The translations under genes were made by a program, and so were the position numbers. Positions 6,707 through 14,395 of a stretch of 64,000 bases of DNA are shown here, piece by piece. The notes beneath the pieces are model-generated. The model was not told the origin of the DNA. It saw only the letters and a list, made by a program, of their open reading frames with translations, and ran no database searches. The DNA comes from Desulfosudis oleivorans Hxd3 (GTDB taxonomy: Bacteria; Desulfobacterota; Desulfobacteria; Desulfobacterales; Desulfosudaceae), in the NCBI RefSeq assembly GCF_000018405.1, contig NC_009943.1:3880168-3944167 (forward strand). Reading direction: 5' to 3'. Position 1 is the stretch's first letter. Every line of letters begins with the position of its first letter.

Positions 6707-7977
6707 TCGGGGCAATTGTGTCAACCGACACCCGTGTACTGGTGGTGGGCACCACCTCCGACTATGTCGACTGGATTCGACGCGCAGCGCCCGGCCGGGC
6801 GCTGTTTTTGACCGACCCGGTGCTTCGGCAAAAGGCAAAAGAGCCGGCACCCGGTCCGGACGAGGAGGTGTGCGGCGACCTGGAGCGGCCGGAGCGTCTC
6901 CTTGAAGCCCTGTCGGCCCACACCCGGCAGCGGGGCCTTGCCATTGACGGCGTGGCCTGCTTTGACTGCGAGTCCCTGCCGGTTGCCGCTTTTCTTGCGC
7001 AACAGCTTGGCCTTGACTTTGTGTCGCCCGCGGCAGTGGCCGCCTGCCGGGACAAGTACGCATCCAAACGACTGTGGTGGGAAAAGGGTGTTTTGTGCCC
7101 TGCTTTTGCCCCGGTTTTTTCCAAAGCCGACGCCGTCGCCTTTTTTGAGGCCCACGGAACCTGCGTGATCAAGCCGGTATCCGGCGCGGGCAGCGAACTG
7201 GTGTTCTGCTGCGACACGAAAGAAGCCTGCGGCCATGCCTTTGGTCTTGTCAAAGAGGGCCTGTTGCGCCGGGCCCACACCCGCCTCTATCACACCCCCG
7301 ATAACAGCGCGGCGATTGTTGCCGAAACATGGCTTACCGGCCCGGAGTTCAGCTGCGACTTTCTGGTCGATGGGGGCCGGGCCGTGATCGTGCGGCTGAC
7401 AAAAAAAATTGTCGCGCCTGATATCGCTTTCGGCACCGCCATGGCTTATGTGCTGATCAACCGGCTGCCGGGGCTTGAAAATCATGCGCTGGCCCGGCAC
7501 CTGGCCGCCGGGGCCGGGGCACTGGGCATTGACCGGGCCCTGTGCATGGCCGATTTTGTGCTTGAAAACGGCCGGCCGGCCTTTCTGGAGATCACCCCCC
7601 GGCCCGGCGGCGACTGCCTGCCGGACCTGGTCCGCCATGGCCTGGGCATTGACACCCTCTTGCTGGACCTGGACCTGGCTCAGCACCGGCCCCTGCCGAA
7701 AGCGTTCGGCCCGCCCGTTGCCCCCATGGCCGGGCTTCGGTTTCACGCGCGTCAGGCCGGGGTGTTGACAACCATCGACTGGTCCCGGGTTGCCGCCGCT
7801 CCCGGGGTCCGGGAGGTGACGGGCCTGCAACAGCCCGGCCATACCATTGTGCTGCCGCCGGACGATTATGATTCATTTCTGCTGGGAAGCGCCATCTTTG
7901 CCCTTAAAAATCCGGCTGACCCGGCCGAAGAATGCCAGGCCCTGTTAACCCGCCTGATCGTGGAGATTGCCCCATGA
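6679..7977 (+). CDS. ATP-grasp carboxylate-amine ligase
   Basis: 432 residues if ATG 6679 is used. That codon lies at the border of the right arm of a MITE-like element and has no ribosome-binding site; GTG 6718, preceded by GGGG, is an alternative. Residues 1-110 form a Rossmann-like preATP-grasp domain (RVLVVGTTSDYVDWIRRA). The ATP-grasp core follows: KYASKRLWWEKG, the nucleotide-binding lysine in CVIKPVSGAGSEL (Lys165), AETWLTGPEFSCDFLVDGG, and the metal-binding block LEITPRPGGDCLPDL (Glu304). Such enzymes activate a carboxylate as acyl-phosphate and join it to an amine or thiol. The stop codon overlaps the next start (ATGA at 7974), so ligase and decarboxylase are made together. BtrJ/BtrK of butirosin synthesis is a characterised precedent for an ATP-grasp/fold-III decarboxylase pair, but no carrier protein is present here. 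Confidence 0.85.
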   Translation: MNIEKFHEIFGAIVSTDTRVLVVGTTSDYVDWIRRAAPGRALFLTDPVLRQKAKEPAPGPDEEVCGDLERPERLLEALSAHTRQRGLAIDGVACFDCESLPVAAFLAQQLGLDFVSPAAVAACRDKYASKRLWWEKGVLCPAFAPVFSKADAVAFFEAHGTCVIKPVSGAGSELVFCCDTKEACGHAFGLVKEGLLRRAHTRLYHTPDNSAAIVAETWLTGPEFSCDFLVDGGRAVIVRLTKKIVAPDIAFGTAMAYVLINRLPGLENHALARHLAAGAGALGIDRALCMADFVLENGRPAFLEITPRPGGDCLPDLVRHGLGIDTLLLDLDLAQHRPLPKAFGPPVAPMAGLRFHARQAGVLTTIDWSRVAAAPGVREVTGLQQPGHTIVLPPDDYDSFLLGSAIFALKNPADPAEECQALLTRLIVEIAP

Positions 7978-9236
7978 CCACACACCCTGACGTCGACGCC
8001 TCTCTGCTGCTGCCGCCCGACGAACTGGCCGCCTTTGTACAGCCCTATCTGGACCGGCGCCAGGCGTATCTGGACCTTGCCGCTACCCACGGCTCGCCCC
8101 TGTATGTGCTGGAACCGGACGTGCTGGTCCGGCAGGCACAGGCCTTTCAGGGCGCCTTTTCCGCGAAGCTGCCCGACCCCGGTTTTTTTTTCGCCGTTAA
8201 AAGCAACAACTGCCCGGAGGTGTCAAAAACACTGGTTTCCTGCGGTTTTGGCCTGGATGTGTCCAGCGGCGAGGAACTGGCCATGGCGCTGGACACCGAG
8301 GCAACGACCATCGTTTTCAGCGGCCCGGGAAAAACCACTGAAGAACTGGCCCTGGCCGTTGCAAACAGGGGCCGGGTCACGGTGCTGATCGACAGCTTCG
8401 GCGAGATGGAGCGGCTGGAGGCGGTGGCCGCTACCGCGCAAACAACCGTTTTGGCCGGAGTGCGGCTGACCACCGCGGCCGACGGGCTGTGGCGCAAGTT
8501 CGGCATTCTGCCCGAACGCCTGGCCGATTTTTATGAGACCTCAAAAACATGCGGTCATGTCAACCTGGCGGGATTGCAGTTTCACACCAGCTGGAACCTG
8601 GACCCCAAGGCTCACGTGGCCTTTATTGAGCGCCTGGGCGCGGTGCTGGCCCGCATGCCGATAACCTTTATCCGGCAACTGGCGTTTATCGACATCGGCG
8701 GCGGCTTCTGGCCGGAGCAAGGCGAATGGCTTCACCACCCGGAGGGTACACCCGCGGACCCAAAAACATCATTTTCCCATGTGCGGCCCCACTTTCGCCT
8801 TCCGGCCCGGCCCATCACCGATTTTGCCGGGGCCATCGGCGAGGCGGTGCGCCGTCATATTTTTCCCGTGGCCGATGTCCGCATCTGCATGGAGCCGGGC
8901 CGGTGGGTCTGCCATCCGGCCATGCAGCTTCTGATGCGGGTGATCGACAGAAAGGCCGACGACCTTGTGGTGACCGACGCCGGCACCAATGCCATCGGGT
9001 GGGAGCGGTTTGAAACCGACTATTTCCCGGTCTTAAACCTCTCCCGGCCGGACACACGCGAACAGCCCTGCCTTATTCTGGGTTCCCTGTGCACCCCCCA
9101 TGACGTGTGGGGATTTGGCTACTTCGGCAAGAATATCGCAGAAGGCGACATCCTGCTGATTCCGGCCCAGGGAGCCTACACCTACAGCCTGCGCCAGAAC
9201 TTTATCAAGCCCCTGCCCCGCCTTGTAATCCTGTGA
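7974..9236 (+). CDS. Fold-type III PLP-dependent decarboxylase (Y4yA/LysA-like)
   Basis: 420 residues from ATG 7974. It has the alanine racemase-fold barrel plus beta domain of diaminopimelate/ornithine decarboxylases. Seen: the PLP lysine in FFAVKSNNCPEV (Lys76), FGLDVSSGEEL, the histidine in LQFHTSWNLDP, the glycine-rich phosphate loop FIDIGGGFWPE, EPGRWV, and the SLCTPHDVWG block that supplies the catalytic Cys373 and Asp377 (the CESGD motif equivalent in LysA). The inserted segment after IDIGGGF and the WERFETDYFP stretch resemble the uncharacterised Y4yA group rather than true LysA. It is coupled to the ATP-grasp gene. The substrate is likely an amino acid or an amino-acyl conjugate; lysine synthesis is unlikely given the neighbours. 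Confidence 0.85.
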   Translation: MTTHPDVDASLLLPPDELAAFVQPYLDRRQAYLDLAATHGSPLYVLEPDVLVRQAQAFQGAFSAKLPDPGFFFAVKSNNCPEVSKTLVSCGFGLDVSSGEELAMALDTEATTIVFSGPGKTTEELALAVANRGRVTVLIDSFGEMERLEAVAATAQTTVLAGVRLTTAADGLWRKFGILPERLADFYETSKTCGHVNLAGLQFHTSWNLDPKAHVAFIERLGAVLARMPITFIRQLAFIDIGGGFWPEQGEWLHHPEGTPADPKTSFSHVRPHFRLPARPITDFAGAIGEAVRRHIFPVADVRICMEPGRWVCHPAMQLLMRVIDRKADDLVVTDAGTNAIGWERFETDYFPVLNLSRPDTREQPCLILGSLCTPHDVWGFGYFGKNIAEGDILLIPAQGAYTYSLRQNFIKPLPRLVIL

Positions 9237-9412
9237 CCGGAAGCGTGCAGGGATTCGATCACGGGGAGTTAGGGGCAACGCTGTGCCTGCTTGTCCAAAT
9301 CGGGATCGGGATCGAATTGACTGTACTGCCATCCAAGACGTGGTCATTACCCGGCCTGTGTGTCCGCCATAGCCCGCGGGGCGAAGGCCGGGCGATGACG
9401 GAGAGAGGGTGC

Positions 9413-9484
9413 CATTGCGAGGAGCAACGCGACGAGGCAATCTCCTCCGCTTCCGAACAAGATTGCTTCGCTTCGCTCGCAATG
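9413..9484. repeat. REP-like hairpin CATTGCGAG...CTCGCAATG
   Basis: Outer stem CATTGCGAG/CTCGCAATG and inner stem GCAATCT/AGATTGC. Half copies (GATTGCTTCGCTTCGCTCGC) occur near 9502 and at 12859-12884, the latter also followed by GACGCGTGCGACGGGTGGCA. Confidence 0.8.
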
Positions 9485-9586
9485 ACACAACTTGCGTTCA
9501 GGATTGCTTCGCTTCGCTCAATGACGCGTGCGACGGGTGGCACGGGCGCCCATCAACAGCCGAGCCAGGTCAAGCGCTGCTGGTCC

Positions 9587-9621
9587 GATTTCGATACCGA
9601 TCCCGATAGCGATCTCGATAA
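9587..9621. repeat. Dispersed CGAT-type repeat, copy 4
   Basis: Units CGATTTCGATACCGATCCCG and ATAGCGATCTCGATA upstream of the selenium-handling genes. Confidence 0.8.
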
Positions 9622-9765
9622 AATTTGAAGTTGCGCCTTTTTTCTCCATCGGCGGCCTCAATAGCCACCTTCTATTTCATTTATATTATCTATTTTACAT
9701 ATCGATTGTATCTATGAAAAGATAACAGCCTGTCTTTACCCGTATACAGGCGGCATGGAGGCTCC

Positions 9766-9978
9766 ATGAAGCTGATGTTTATCTGCCCTGTTTACAACAG
9801 AATATTTGAAAGCGCTGCCTTTCACATCGTGGAAAACAAGGGAATTGTACCGGCGGCAAACGGGGGCAAAACCCTGGACGCGAAAGTGGCCCTCGACGAG
9901 CCCTGCCCGTTCTGCGGCAACACGCACGTGTTTCGCGCAGAGGAACTGCCCTGCCCGTTGACGGGCAGGCTGTCATAA
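9766..9978 (+). CDS. Small zinc-ribbon-like protein upstream of yedE
   Basis: 70 residues with GGAG at 9757-9760 ahead of ATG 9766. The only clear motif is CPFCGNTHVF, a CxxC knuckle; a second cysteine pair is not obvious (Cys7 and Cys59 are possible partners). Small proteins of this kind are found next to YeeE/YedE transporters in sulfate reducers. The stop lies 22 bp before the yedE start, so co-transcription is likely. A CCTGCCCGT-TG-ACGGGCAGG hairpin (9950-9969) occupies the last codons and has no U-tract; it may modulate readthrough into yedE. Function is unknown; a role in selenium or sulfur delivery is inferred only from context. Confidence 0.65.
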   Translation: MKLMFICPVYNRIFESAAFHIVENKGIVPAANGGKTLDAKVALDEPCPFCGNTHVFRAEELPCPLTGRLS

Positions 9979-10000
9979 ACCACCATCAGGAGGAGGATTC

Positions 10001-11092
10001 ATGCAACAGAAAAACTGGTTGGCCACCCGCTGGGGGGTCATCGGCGTTGGCGCTGTTATCGGCGTACTGGCGCCGCTGCTTCAGAAACTGGGAAACCCCG
10101 GAAACATGGGGATCTGCGTGGCCTGCTTTGAGCGCGACATATCCGGCAGCCTGGGCCTTCACCGGGCTGCCGTGGTCCAGTACATGCGGCCGGAAATCAT
10201 CGGATTTGTGCTGGGATCACTGGTGGCGGCGTACCTGTTTAAGGAGTTCCGGCCCCGGTCCGGGTCGGCCCCGTTTGTACGGTTCGTGCTGGGCGTGTTT
10301 GCCATGATCGGGGCACTGGTGTTTCTGGGCTGCCCGTGGCGGGCCGTGCTGCGGCTGGCCGGCGGCGACGGCAACGCCATTTTGGGCCTGCTGGGCCTGA
10401 CCTTCGGCATCTGGATCGGCACCCGGTTTCTCAAAGGCGGCTACAACCTGGGCCGGTCTTACAAGACCCACTCCTCCGCGGGATGGATGCTGCCCCTGGT
10501 GATGCTGGGGTTTTTCGCCCTGATGCTGATCTTTCCCCAGGTTTCCGGCCAGGCCCAGAGCGGGGTCCTGTTTTACAGCGTCAAAGGCCCGGGCGCTGCC
10601 CACGCGCCCCTGGTCATATCCCTGGTCATCGGCCTGGGCGTGGGGTTTCTGGCCCAGCGAAGCCGGTTCTGCACCATGGGCGCCATTCGGGACACGGTTC
10701 TTTTCGGCCAGACCCACCTTTTGGGCGGCTTTATCGCCCTGCTGGTGGTGGCCTTTGGCGTCAACCTGGTGCTGGGACAGTTCAAGATGGGGTTTGCCGG
10801 TCAGCCCGTGGCCCACACTCTGCATGTCTGGAACTTTCTGGGCATGGCCCTGGCCGGCCTTGCCTTTGCCCTGGCCGGCGGATGCCCGGGCCGCCAGCTT
10901 TTTCTGGCCGGTGAAGGAGACGGCGATGCCGCGGTCTTTGTGATGGGCATGATCGTGGGCGCCGCCTTTGCCCACAACTTCGGCCTGGCCAGCTCCCCCG
11001 CCGGGCTTGGCCCCCACGGCGTTGCCGCGGTGGTTGTGGGGTTTTTCGTCTGCCTGTTTATCGGGTTTACCATGAGAAAAAGAATTGCATAA
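10001..11092 (+). CDS. yedE: YedE-type putative selenium/sulfur transporter
   Basis: 363 residues with about ten transmembrane segments and AGGAGGA immediately upstream. It has the two-fold YeeE/YedE architecture with cysteine-containing motifs: GICVACFERDI, VFLGCPWRAVLRLAGGDGNA, AQRSRFCTMGAIRDT and ALAGGCPGRQLFLAGEGDGDA. Members of this fold move thiosulfate or related sulfur species; the long form beside tusA/yedF and selD is annotated as a selenium transporter because it co-occurs with selenium use. The neighbours here (TusA-like, DUF3343, SelD) match that sub-type. It acts in the inner membrane and probably hands Se or S to the adjacent TusA-like carrier. Confidence 0.88.
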   Translation: MQQKNWLATRWGVIGVGAVIGVLAPLLQKLGNPGNMGICVACFERDISGSLGLHRAAVVQYMRPEIIGFVLGSLVAAYLFKEFRPRSGSAPFVRFVLGVFAMIGALVFLGCPWRAVLRLAGGDGNAILGLLGLTFGIWIGTRFLKGGYNLGRSYKTHSSAGWMLPLVMLGFFALMLIFPQVSGQAQSGVLFYSVKGPGAAHAPLVISLVIGLGVGFLAQRSRFCTMGAIRDTVLFGQTHLLGGFIALLVVAFGVNLVLGQFKMGFAGQPVAHTLHVWNFLGMALAGLAFALAGGCPGRQLFLAGEGDGDAAVFVMGMIVGAAFAHNFGLASSPAGLGPHGVAAVVVGFFVCLFIGFTMRKRIA

Positions 11093-11105
11093 AGGAGGCT
11101 GTAAA

Positions 11106-11327
11106 ATGGCTGCAACCGTTGACGCAAGAGGACTCTCCTGCCCTCAGCCGGTAATCCTGACGCTGGAGGAAATCAAAAACGGGGCTGAAAACCAGATCGT
11201 GGTGCTGGTGGACACCGACACCTCCAAGGAAAATGTATCCCGGGCCGCGACCAGCCAGGGCTGCACGGTGGTGGACGTGACACCGGACGGGGAGGGGTAC
11301 CGGCTTACCATCCAAAAGGCTTCGTGA
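11106..11327 (+). CDS. TusA/YedF-family sulfur (selenium) carrier protein
   Basis: 73 residues from ATG 11106, with a strong AAAGGAGG at 11092-11098; an earlier in-frame start would overlap the yedE stop. The N-terminus carries the family signature VDARGLSCPQPVI, in which the cysteine of CPxP forms a persulfide or perselenide. The fold pattern (VDARG strand, helix EEIKN, IVVLVDTD strand) fits a single TusA domain without the DsrE-like half found in full YedF. It probably relays sulfur or selenium imported by YedE to downstream enzymes. Confidence 0.92.
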   Translation: MAATVDARGLSCPQPVILTLEEIKNGAENQIVVLVDTDTSKENVSRAATSQGCTVVDVTPDGEGYRLTIQKAS

Positions 11328-11330
11328 CAT

Positions 11331-11366
11331 TCGATTTCGATACCGATAGCGATCCCGATTTCGATT
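11331..11366. repeat. Dispersed CGAT-type repeat, copy 5
   Basis: Lies between the TusA-like and DUF3343 genes, inside an otherwise tight operon: CGATTTCGATACCGATAGCG then ATCCCGATTTCGATT. Confidence 0.8.
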
Positions 11367-11378
11367 AAAAGGAAAGAT

Positions 11379-11924
11379 GTGCTGTCTTTATTCAAGAAAA
11401 AAGACATGTCCGCCAAAAAGGCGGCCACTTCCGGGGCGGACCGGGGCATTCTGGTGTTTGAACACACCGGGGACGTGATACGGGCTGAAAAAATCCTAAA
11501 AAAAGCAGGCCGGCCGGTGCAGGTCATGGGGCCGCCCCCGGAAATCCGCACCGGCTGCGACCTTGTCATCGAATTTCCGCTTATCGAAGAGCTGGACATC
11601 CTTCGGGACCTTGAAGCAGCCGGCATCACGCCCCTGTCCGTGGTGCCGGTAACCGCGCCCCTGCTGGAACCGGTCAGCCTTTTTCAAACCACCGACTATG
11701 GCGACTACCTCATGGTTCGGGCCGCCAACATGAAGATCACCATTGAGAAAAAAAGCCGGACCATTGTCAATATCTCCGGCGGCGGTTGCCCGGATGTGCC
11801 GTTTCTGGCCGACCGAATGGTGGGCACCCCCCTGGACGCGGCCCCCCGGCCCCGGGACCTGGGCAGCACCCTGTGCGGATATGCCCTGGACCTGGCTTAT
11901 GAGGAGATCCACCGTCAATGTTAG
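11379..11924 (+). CDS. DUF3343-domain putative Se/S carrier protein
   Basis: 181 residues. The GTG at 11379 has AAGGAA close upstream; ATG 11406 is an alternative. Residues about 20-90 match the DUF3343 pattern (GILVFEHTGDVIRAEKILKKAG, then PVQVMGPPPEIRTGCDLVIEFPL), a small alpha/beta domain repeatedly found beside TusA-like and YedE genes. The C-terminal half (ISGGGCPDVPFLADRMVGTPL, STLCGYALDLAYEEI) is longer than in minimal DUF3343 proteins and contributes further cysteines, including one at the extreme C-terminus. Its last codons overlap the next start. No enzymatic activity can be assigned; chalcogen trafficking is inferred from context. Confidence 0.75.
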   Translation: MLSLFKKKDMSAKKAATSGADRGILVFEHTGDVIRAEKILKKAGRPVQVMGPPPEIRTGCDLVIEFPLIEELDILRDLEAAGITPLSVVPVTAPLLEPVSLFQTTDYGDYLMVRAANMKITIEKKSRTIVNISGGGCPDVPFLADRMVGTPLDAAPRPRDLGSTLCGYALDLAYEEIHRQC

Positions 11925-12772
11925 CTGTCGTCGGAACCGTACCGGACATAAATTTCCCCCTGACCCACGGGCCGGTAAGCCTTTGCGAAGACCAGCTGGC
12001 CATTGGCGGCCGAACCGTTCCCGTTCATCGGGGCACCCCGGCCCTGCTGGCAGCCGCGGCCAGAGCCGCGGAGGTCCTGGCCGGACCGACAGTTTACGCC
12101 TTTCTGGCCGGCGACATCGGCCGGGGTCACGGCAGCCGGGAGATCTACCGGTTTCTGGAAGAAAACCTTTCCGACTTTGATCTTTCTGTGCTCACCTTTC
12201 ACTATCTTCAACCCGATGTGGACTGGCACAACCGGGTGCTGTTTGCCGTGGACGCGCTGGCATGCCGGCCCCTGCTGATCGCTGACGCGGGCTTCATGTA
12301 CGCGGCCAAAATGAGCGGCCAGGCCCCACGCTACGACATTTTTACCCCGGACGCCGGAGAGCTGGCCTTTCTGGCCGACGAGGCCGCGCCCCACCCTTTT
12401 TACACCCGGGGCTTTATTCTGCACACGGACAACAAAACACCCGACCTGATCGCCCGAGCCTGCGAACACGCCAATGCCGCCACCCACCTTGTAGTAAAAG
12501 GCCAAACCGACTATATTGTTAAAAGCGGATCGATCCTGGCCACGGTAGACAGTCCTTCCGTTTCGGCCATGGAGGCGGTGGGCGGTACAGGTGACACCCT
12601 GACCGGCCTGATCTCAGTGCTGTGCTGCGCCGGGTTTTCCCCGGAAAAAGCCGGGATCACGGGGGCCGTGGCCAACCGGTGGGCCGGGGTTTACGCCCAT
12701 GCCACGCCGGCCACCCAGGCGGCGGAGCTGGTTGCGGCGATACCAAAGGCGCTGGAAGAGGTGTTGCTTTAA
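11918..12772 (+). CDS. Ribokinase-fold protein related to NAD(P)H-hydrate dehydratase/sugar kinases
   Basis: 284 residues; the start overlaps the DUF3343 stop by seven bases, and a GAGG lies upstream within that gene. The C-terminal half has the ribokinase/YjeF-C signature: FTPDAGELAFLAD, THLVVKGQTDYIVKSG and the anion-hole motif VGGTGDTLTGLI, in which the Asp of GTGD is the usual catalytic base. The N-terminal half is divergent. It could be an ATP- or ADP-dependent hydrate dehydratase or a small-molecule kinase. Translational coupling to DUF3343 suggests a role in the selenium operon rather than general metabolite repair. Substrate unknown. Confidence 0.7.
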   Translation: MLAVVGTVPDINFPLTHGPVSLCEDQLAIGGRTVPVHRGTPALLAAAARAAEVLAGPTVYAFLAGDIGRGHGSREIYRFLEENLSDFDLSVLTFHYLQPDVDWHNRVLFAVDALACRPLLIADAGFMYAAKMSGQAPRYDIFTPDAGELAFLADEAAPHPFYTRGFILHTDNKTPDLIARACEHANAATHLVVKGQTDYIVKSGSILATVDSPSVSAMEAVGGTGDTLTGLISVLCCAGFSPEKAGITGAVANRWAGVYAHATPATQAAELVAAIPKALEEVLL

Positions 12773-13018
12773 AAGGGTTCAAGGATTCGAGGGTTCAAGG
12801 GGTCGAGTGGTCGAGTAGGGCTGTTTCGATTTCGATCGCAATGACACATAATCCGGACAAGATTGCTTCGCTTCGCTCGCAATGACGCGTGCGACGGGTG
12901 GCAGTTTTTTTACGTGCCAAACACTAACGAAAGCCCCCGCCCTTTGCACGAGGGAAGCCACGCCTGTGGCGTGGCAAGCCAGAGGCCAAGCTGTCACGCC
13001 TGCGGCGTGATTCTTTTG

Positions 13019-13046
13019 GTACTTTTCTTGCCGCCAAGAAAAGTAC
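13019..13046. repeat. Perfect hairpin GTACTTTTCTT-N6-AAGAAAAGTAC
   Basis: An 11-bp perfect stem with a GCCGCC loop, preceded by CACGCCTGCGGCGTGATTC. It looks like a dispersed intergenic repeat rather than a terminator: no U-tract follows on either strand. Confidence 0.75.
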
Positions 13047-13098
13047 ACGGATAAAAAATGAGGGAAATATTTTCTTAAGAGAACTGCCGCATATAAAA

Positions 13099-13131
13099 TT
13101 CGATTTCGATCCCGATAGCGATTTCGATTTG
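13099..13131. repeat. Dispersed CGAT-type repeat, copy 6
   Basis: CGATTTCGATCCCGATAGCG then ATTTCGATTTGGAT. It is the last clear copy in the window; none was seen from here to 64000. Confidence 0.8.
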
Positions 13132-13218
13132 GATGAAGCGCCATTCTCAACTCCTTAATATGCTGAATTGGTCAGCAGATTTACCATCAACAGCACAACA
13201 GCCGGACAGGAATTATCC

Positions 13219-14268
13219 ATGAACGACACCCAACCCATACGCCTCACTCAAACCGTGGCAGGGGCCGGTTGAGCCTCCAAGCTGGCTCCGGGGGACCTGG
13301 AGCAGGCACTTTTCGGCATGACCTTTCCCGCGGATGAAAATGTCCTGGTGGGTCTTGCCCGTGCCGACGACGCCGGTGTATATAAACTCACCGATGACCT
13401 GGCCCTGGTTCAGACCGTGGACTTTTTCACCCCCATTGTGGATGACCCTTACGACTTTGGCCGGATTGCCGCGGCCAATGCCTTAAGCGACGTCTATGCC
13501 ATGGGCGGGGTGCCCAAAACCGCCATGAATATCGTGGTGTTTCCCGACAAGACCATGGACCTTGCCATTTTGCGCCGTGTTATTGAGGGCGGCATGGACA
13601 CGCTCCGGGAGGCAAACACGGCCCTGGTCGGGGGCCACACCATCACCGGAAAAGAACTGGTCTACGGCCTGTCGGTGACCGGCACCATTGCCCCGGGCCG
13701 GGTGAAAACAAAAAAAACCCTTGTTCCCGGCGATGCCCTGGTGCTGACCAAGCCCCTGGGCACCGGCATTGTCAACACCGCCATCAAGGCGGGCCTGGTT
13801 TCGGATGACCTGATACGGGCCGTCACCGAACAGATGGCCACCCTGAACCGGGCCGCCGCCGAAGTGATGGCCGATTTTACCGTTCACGCCTGCACCGATG
13901 TCACCGGGTTCGGCCTGCTGGGCCACCTTGCTGAAATGGTGTGCGGATCCGGGGCCTCGGCCCATCTTTTTTCAGAACAAATACCGGTCATTGCCGAGGC
14001 GCCGGCGTATGCGGCCATGGGCCTGATACCAGGGGGTGCTTACAAAAACAGGGAGTTTCGCGCTCCCATGGTGCAAATCCAGCAGTCGGTCAATCCGGCC
14101 CTGGCAGATATTCTGTTCGATCCCCAGACCTCCGGAGGTCTTCTGATCAGCGTTGCCGGCAGCCAGGCAAAAAAAATGGTCACGGCCCTTCACAAAGCAG
14201 GTGTGTCTCATGCTGCTGCCATCGGCACTGTGACACAAGGCCCGGACCAGATTATCGTTGTAAAATGA
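13219..14268 (+). CDS. selD: Selenide, water dikinase, selenocysteine-containing (TGA at 13270-13272)
   Basis: 349 codons from ATG 13219. Codon 18 is TGA, and it sits exactly at the active-site position of SelD: the product reads LTQTVAGAG-U-ASKLAPGDLEQ, where other SelD proteins have Cys or Sec followed by xxKLxPGDL. A naive gene call would start at ATG 13318 and lose the catalytic residue. Downstream, residues match SelD throughout (GLARADDAGVY, VQTVDFFTPIVDDPYDFG, NALSDVYAMGG, DVTGFGLLGHL, DPQTSGGLL). Just after the TGA a hairpin can form: CTCCA 13275-13279 with TGGAG 13298-13302, an upper GG/CC plus TCC/GGA stem and a GGG apical loop, acceptable as a bacterial SECIS. The enzyme makes selenophosphate from selenide and ATP. 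Confidence 0.95.
13273..13302 (+). promoter_or_regulatory. Putative bacterial SECIS hairpin in selD
   Basis: Begins immediately after the in-frame TGA. Lower stem CTCCA/TGGAG; upper pairs G13284-C13297, G13285-C13296, T13287-A13295, C13288-G13294, C13289-G13293; loop GGG. An apical G about 18-20 nt after the UGA is the expected SelB contact. Folded by eye, not computed. Confidence 0.55.
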
Positions 14269-14395
14269 GACAACACCTGCAGCAGGCACAGGCGGCCTTC
14301 TTCCATTGTAACAACTTGAAAAAACAAAAAATATACCAGAAAAAGATTGACCCTGCCTGAAATAGAGGATATAAGGACCGTGATTTGGCTTTCTT

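Larger units (their letters stand above)
9237..9765. other. Gene-free interval rich in REP-like and CGAT repeats
   Basis: No gene supported. It contains a degenerate CGAT repeat (about 9299-9317), a GTCATTACCCGG...CCGGGCGATGAC element (9343-9399), a REP-like hairpin (9413-9484), a second half copy of that hairpin ending GACGCGTGCGACGGGTGGC (about 9501-9541), a CGAT repeat (9587-9621) and then an AT-rich stretch before the next operon. Confidence 0.75.
12773..13218. other. Gene-free interval with repeats upstream of selD
   Basis: 446 bp without a supported gene: GGTTCAAGG/GGTCGAGT short repeats, a REP half copy (12859-12884), GC-rich inverted units CACGCCTGTGGCGTG and CACGCCTGCGGCGTG, a long hairpin (13019-13046) and a CGAT repeat (13099-13131). 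The selD ribosome-binding region (ACAGGAATTATCC) follows. Confidence 0.75.

Noticed and set aside
9950..9969. CCTGCCCGT-TG-ACGGGCAGG hairpin as a terminator
   Set aside because: No U-tract, and it sits within the last codons of the small gene just before yedE in the same operon.
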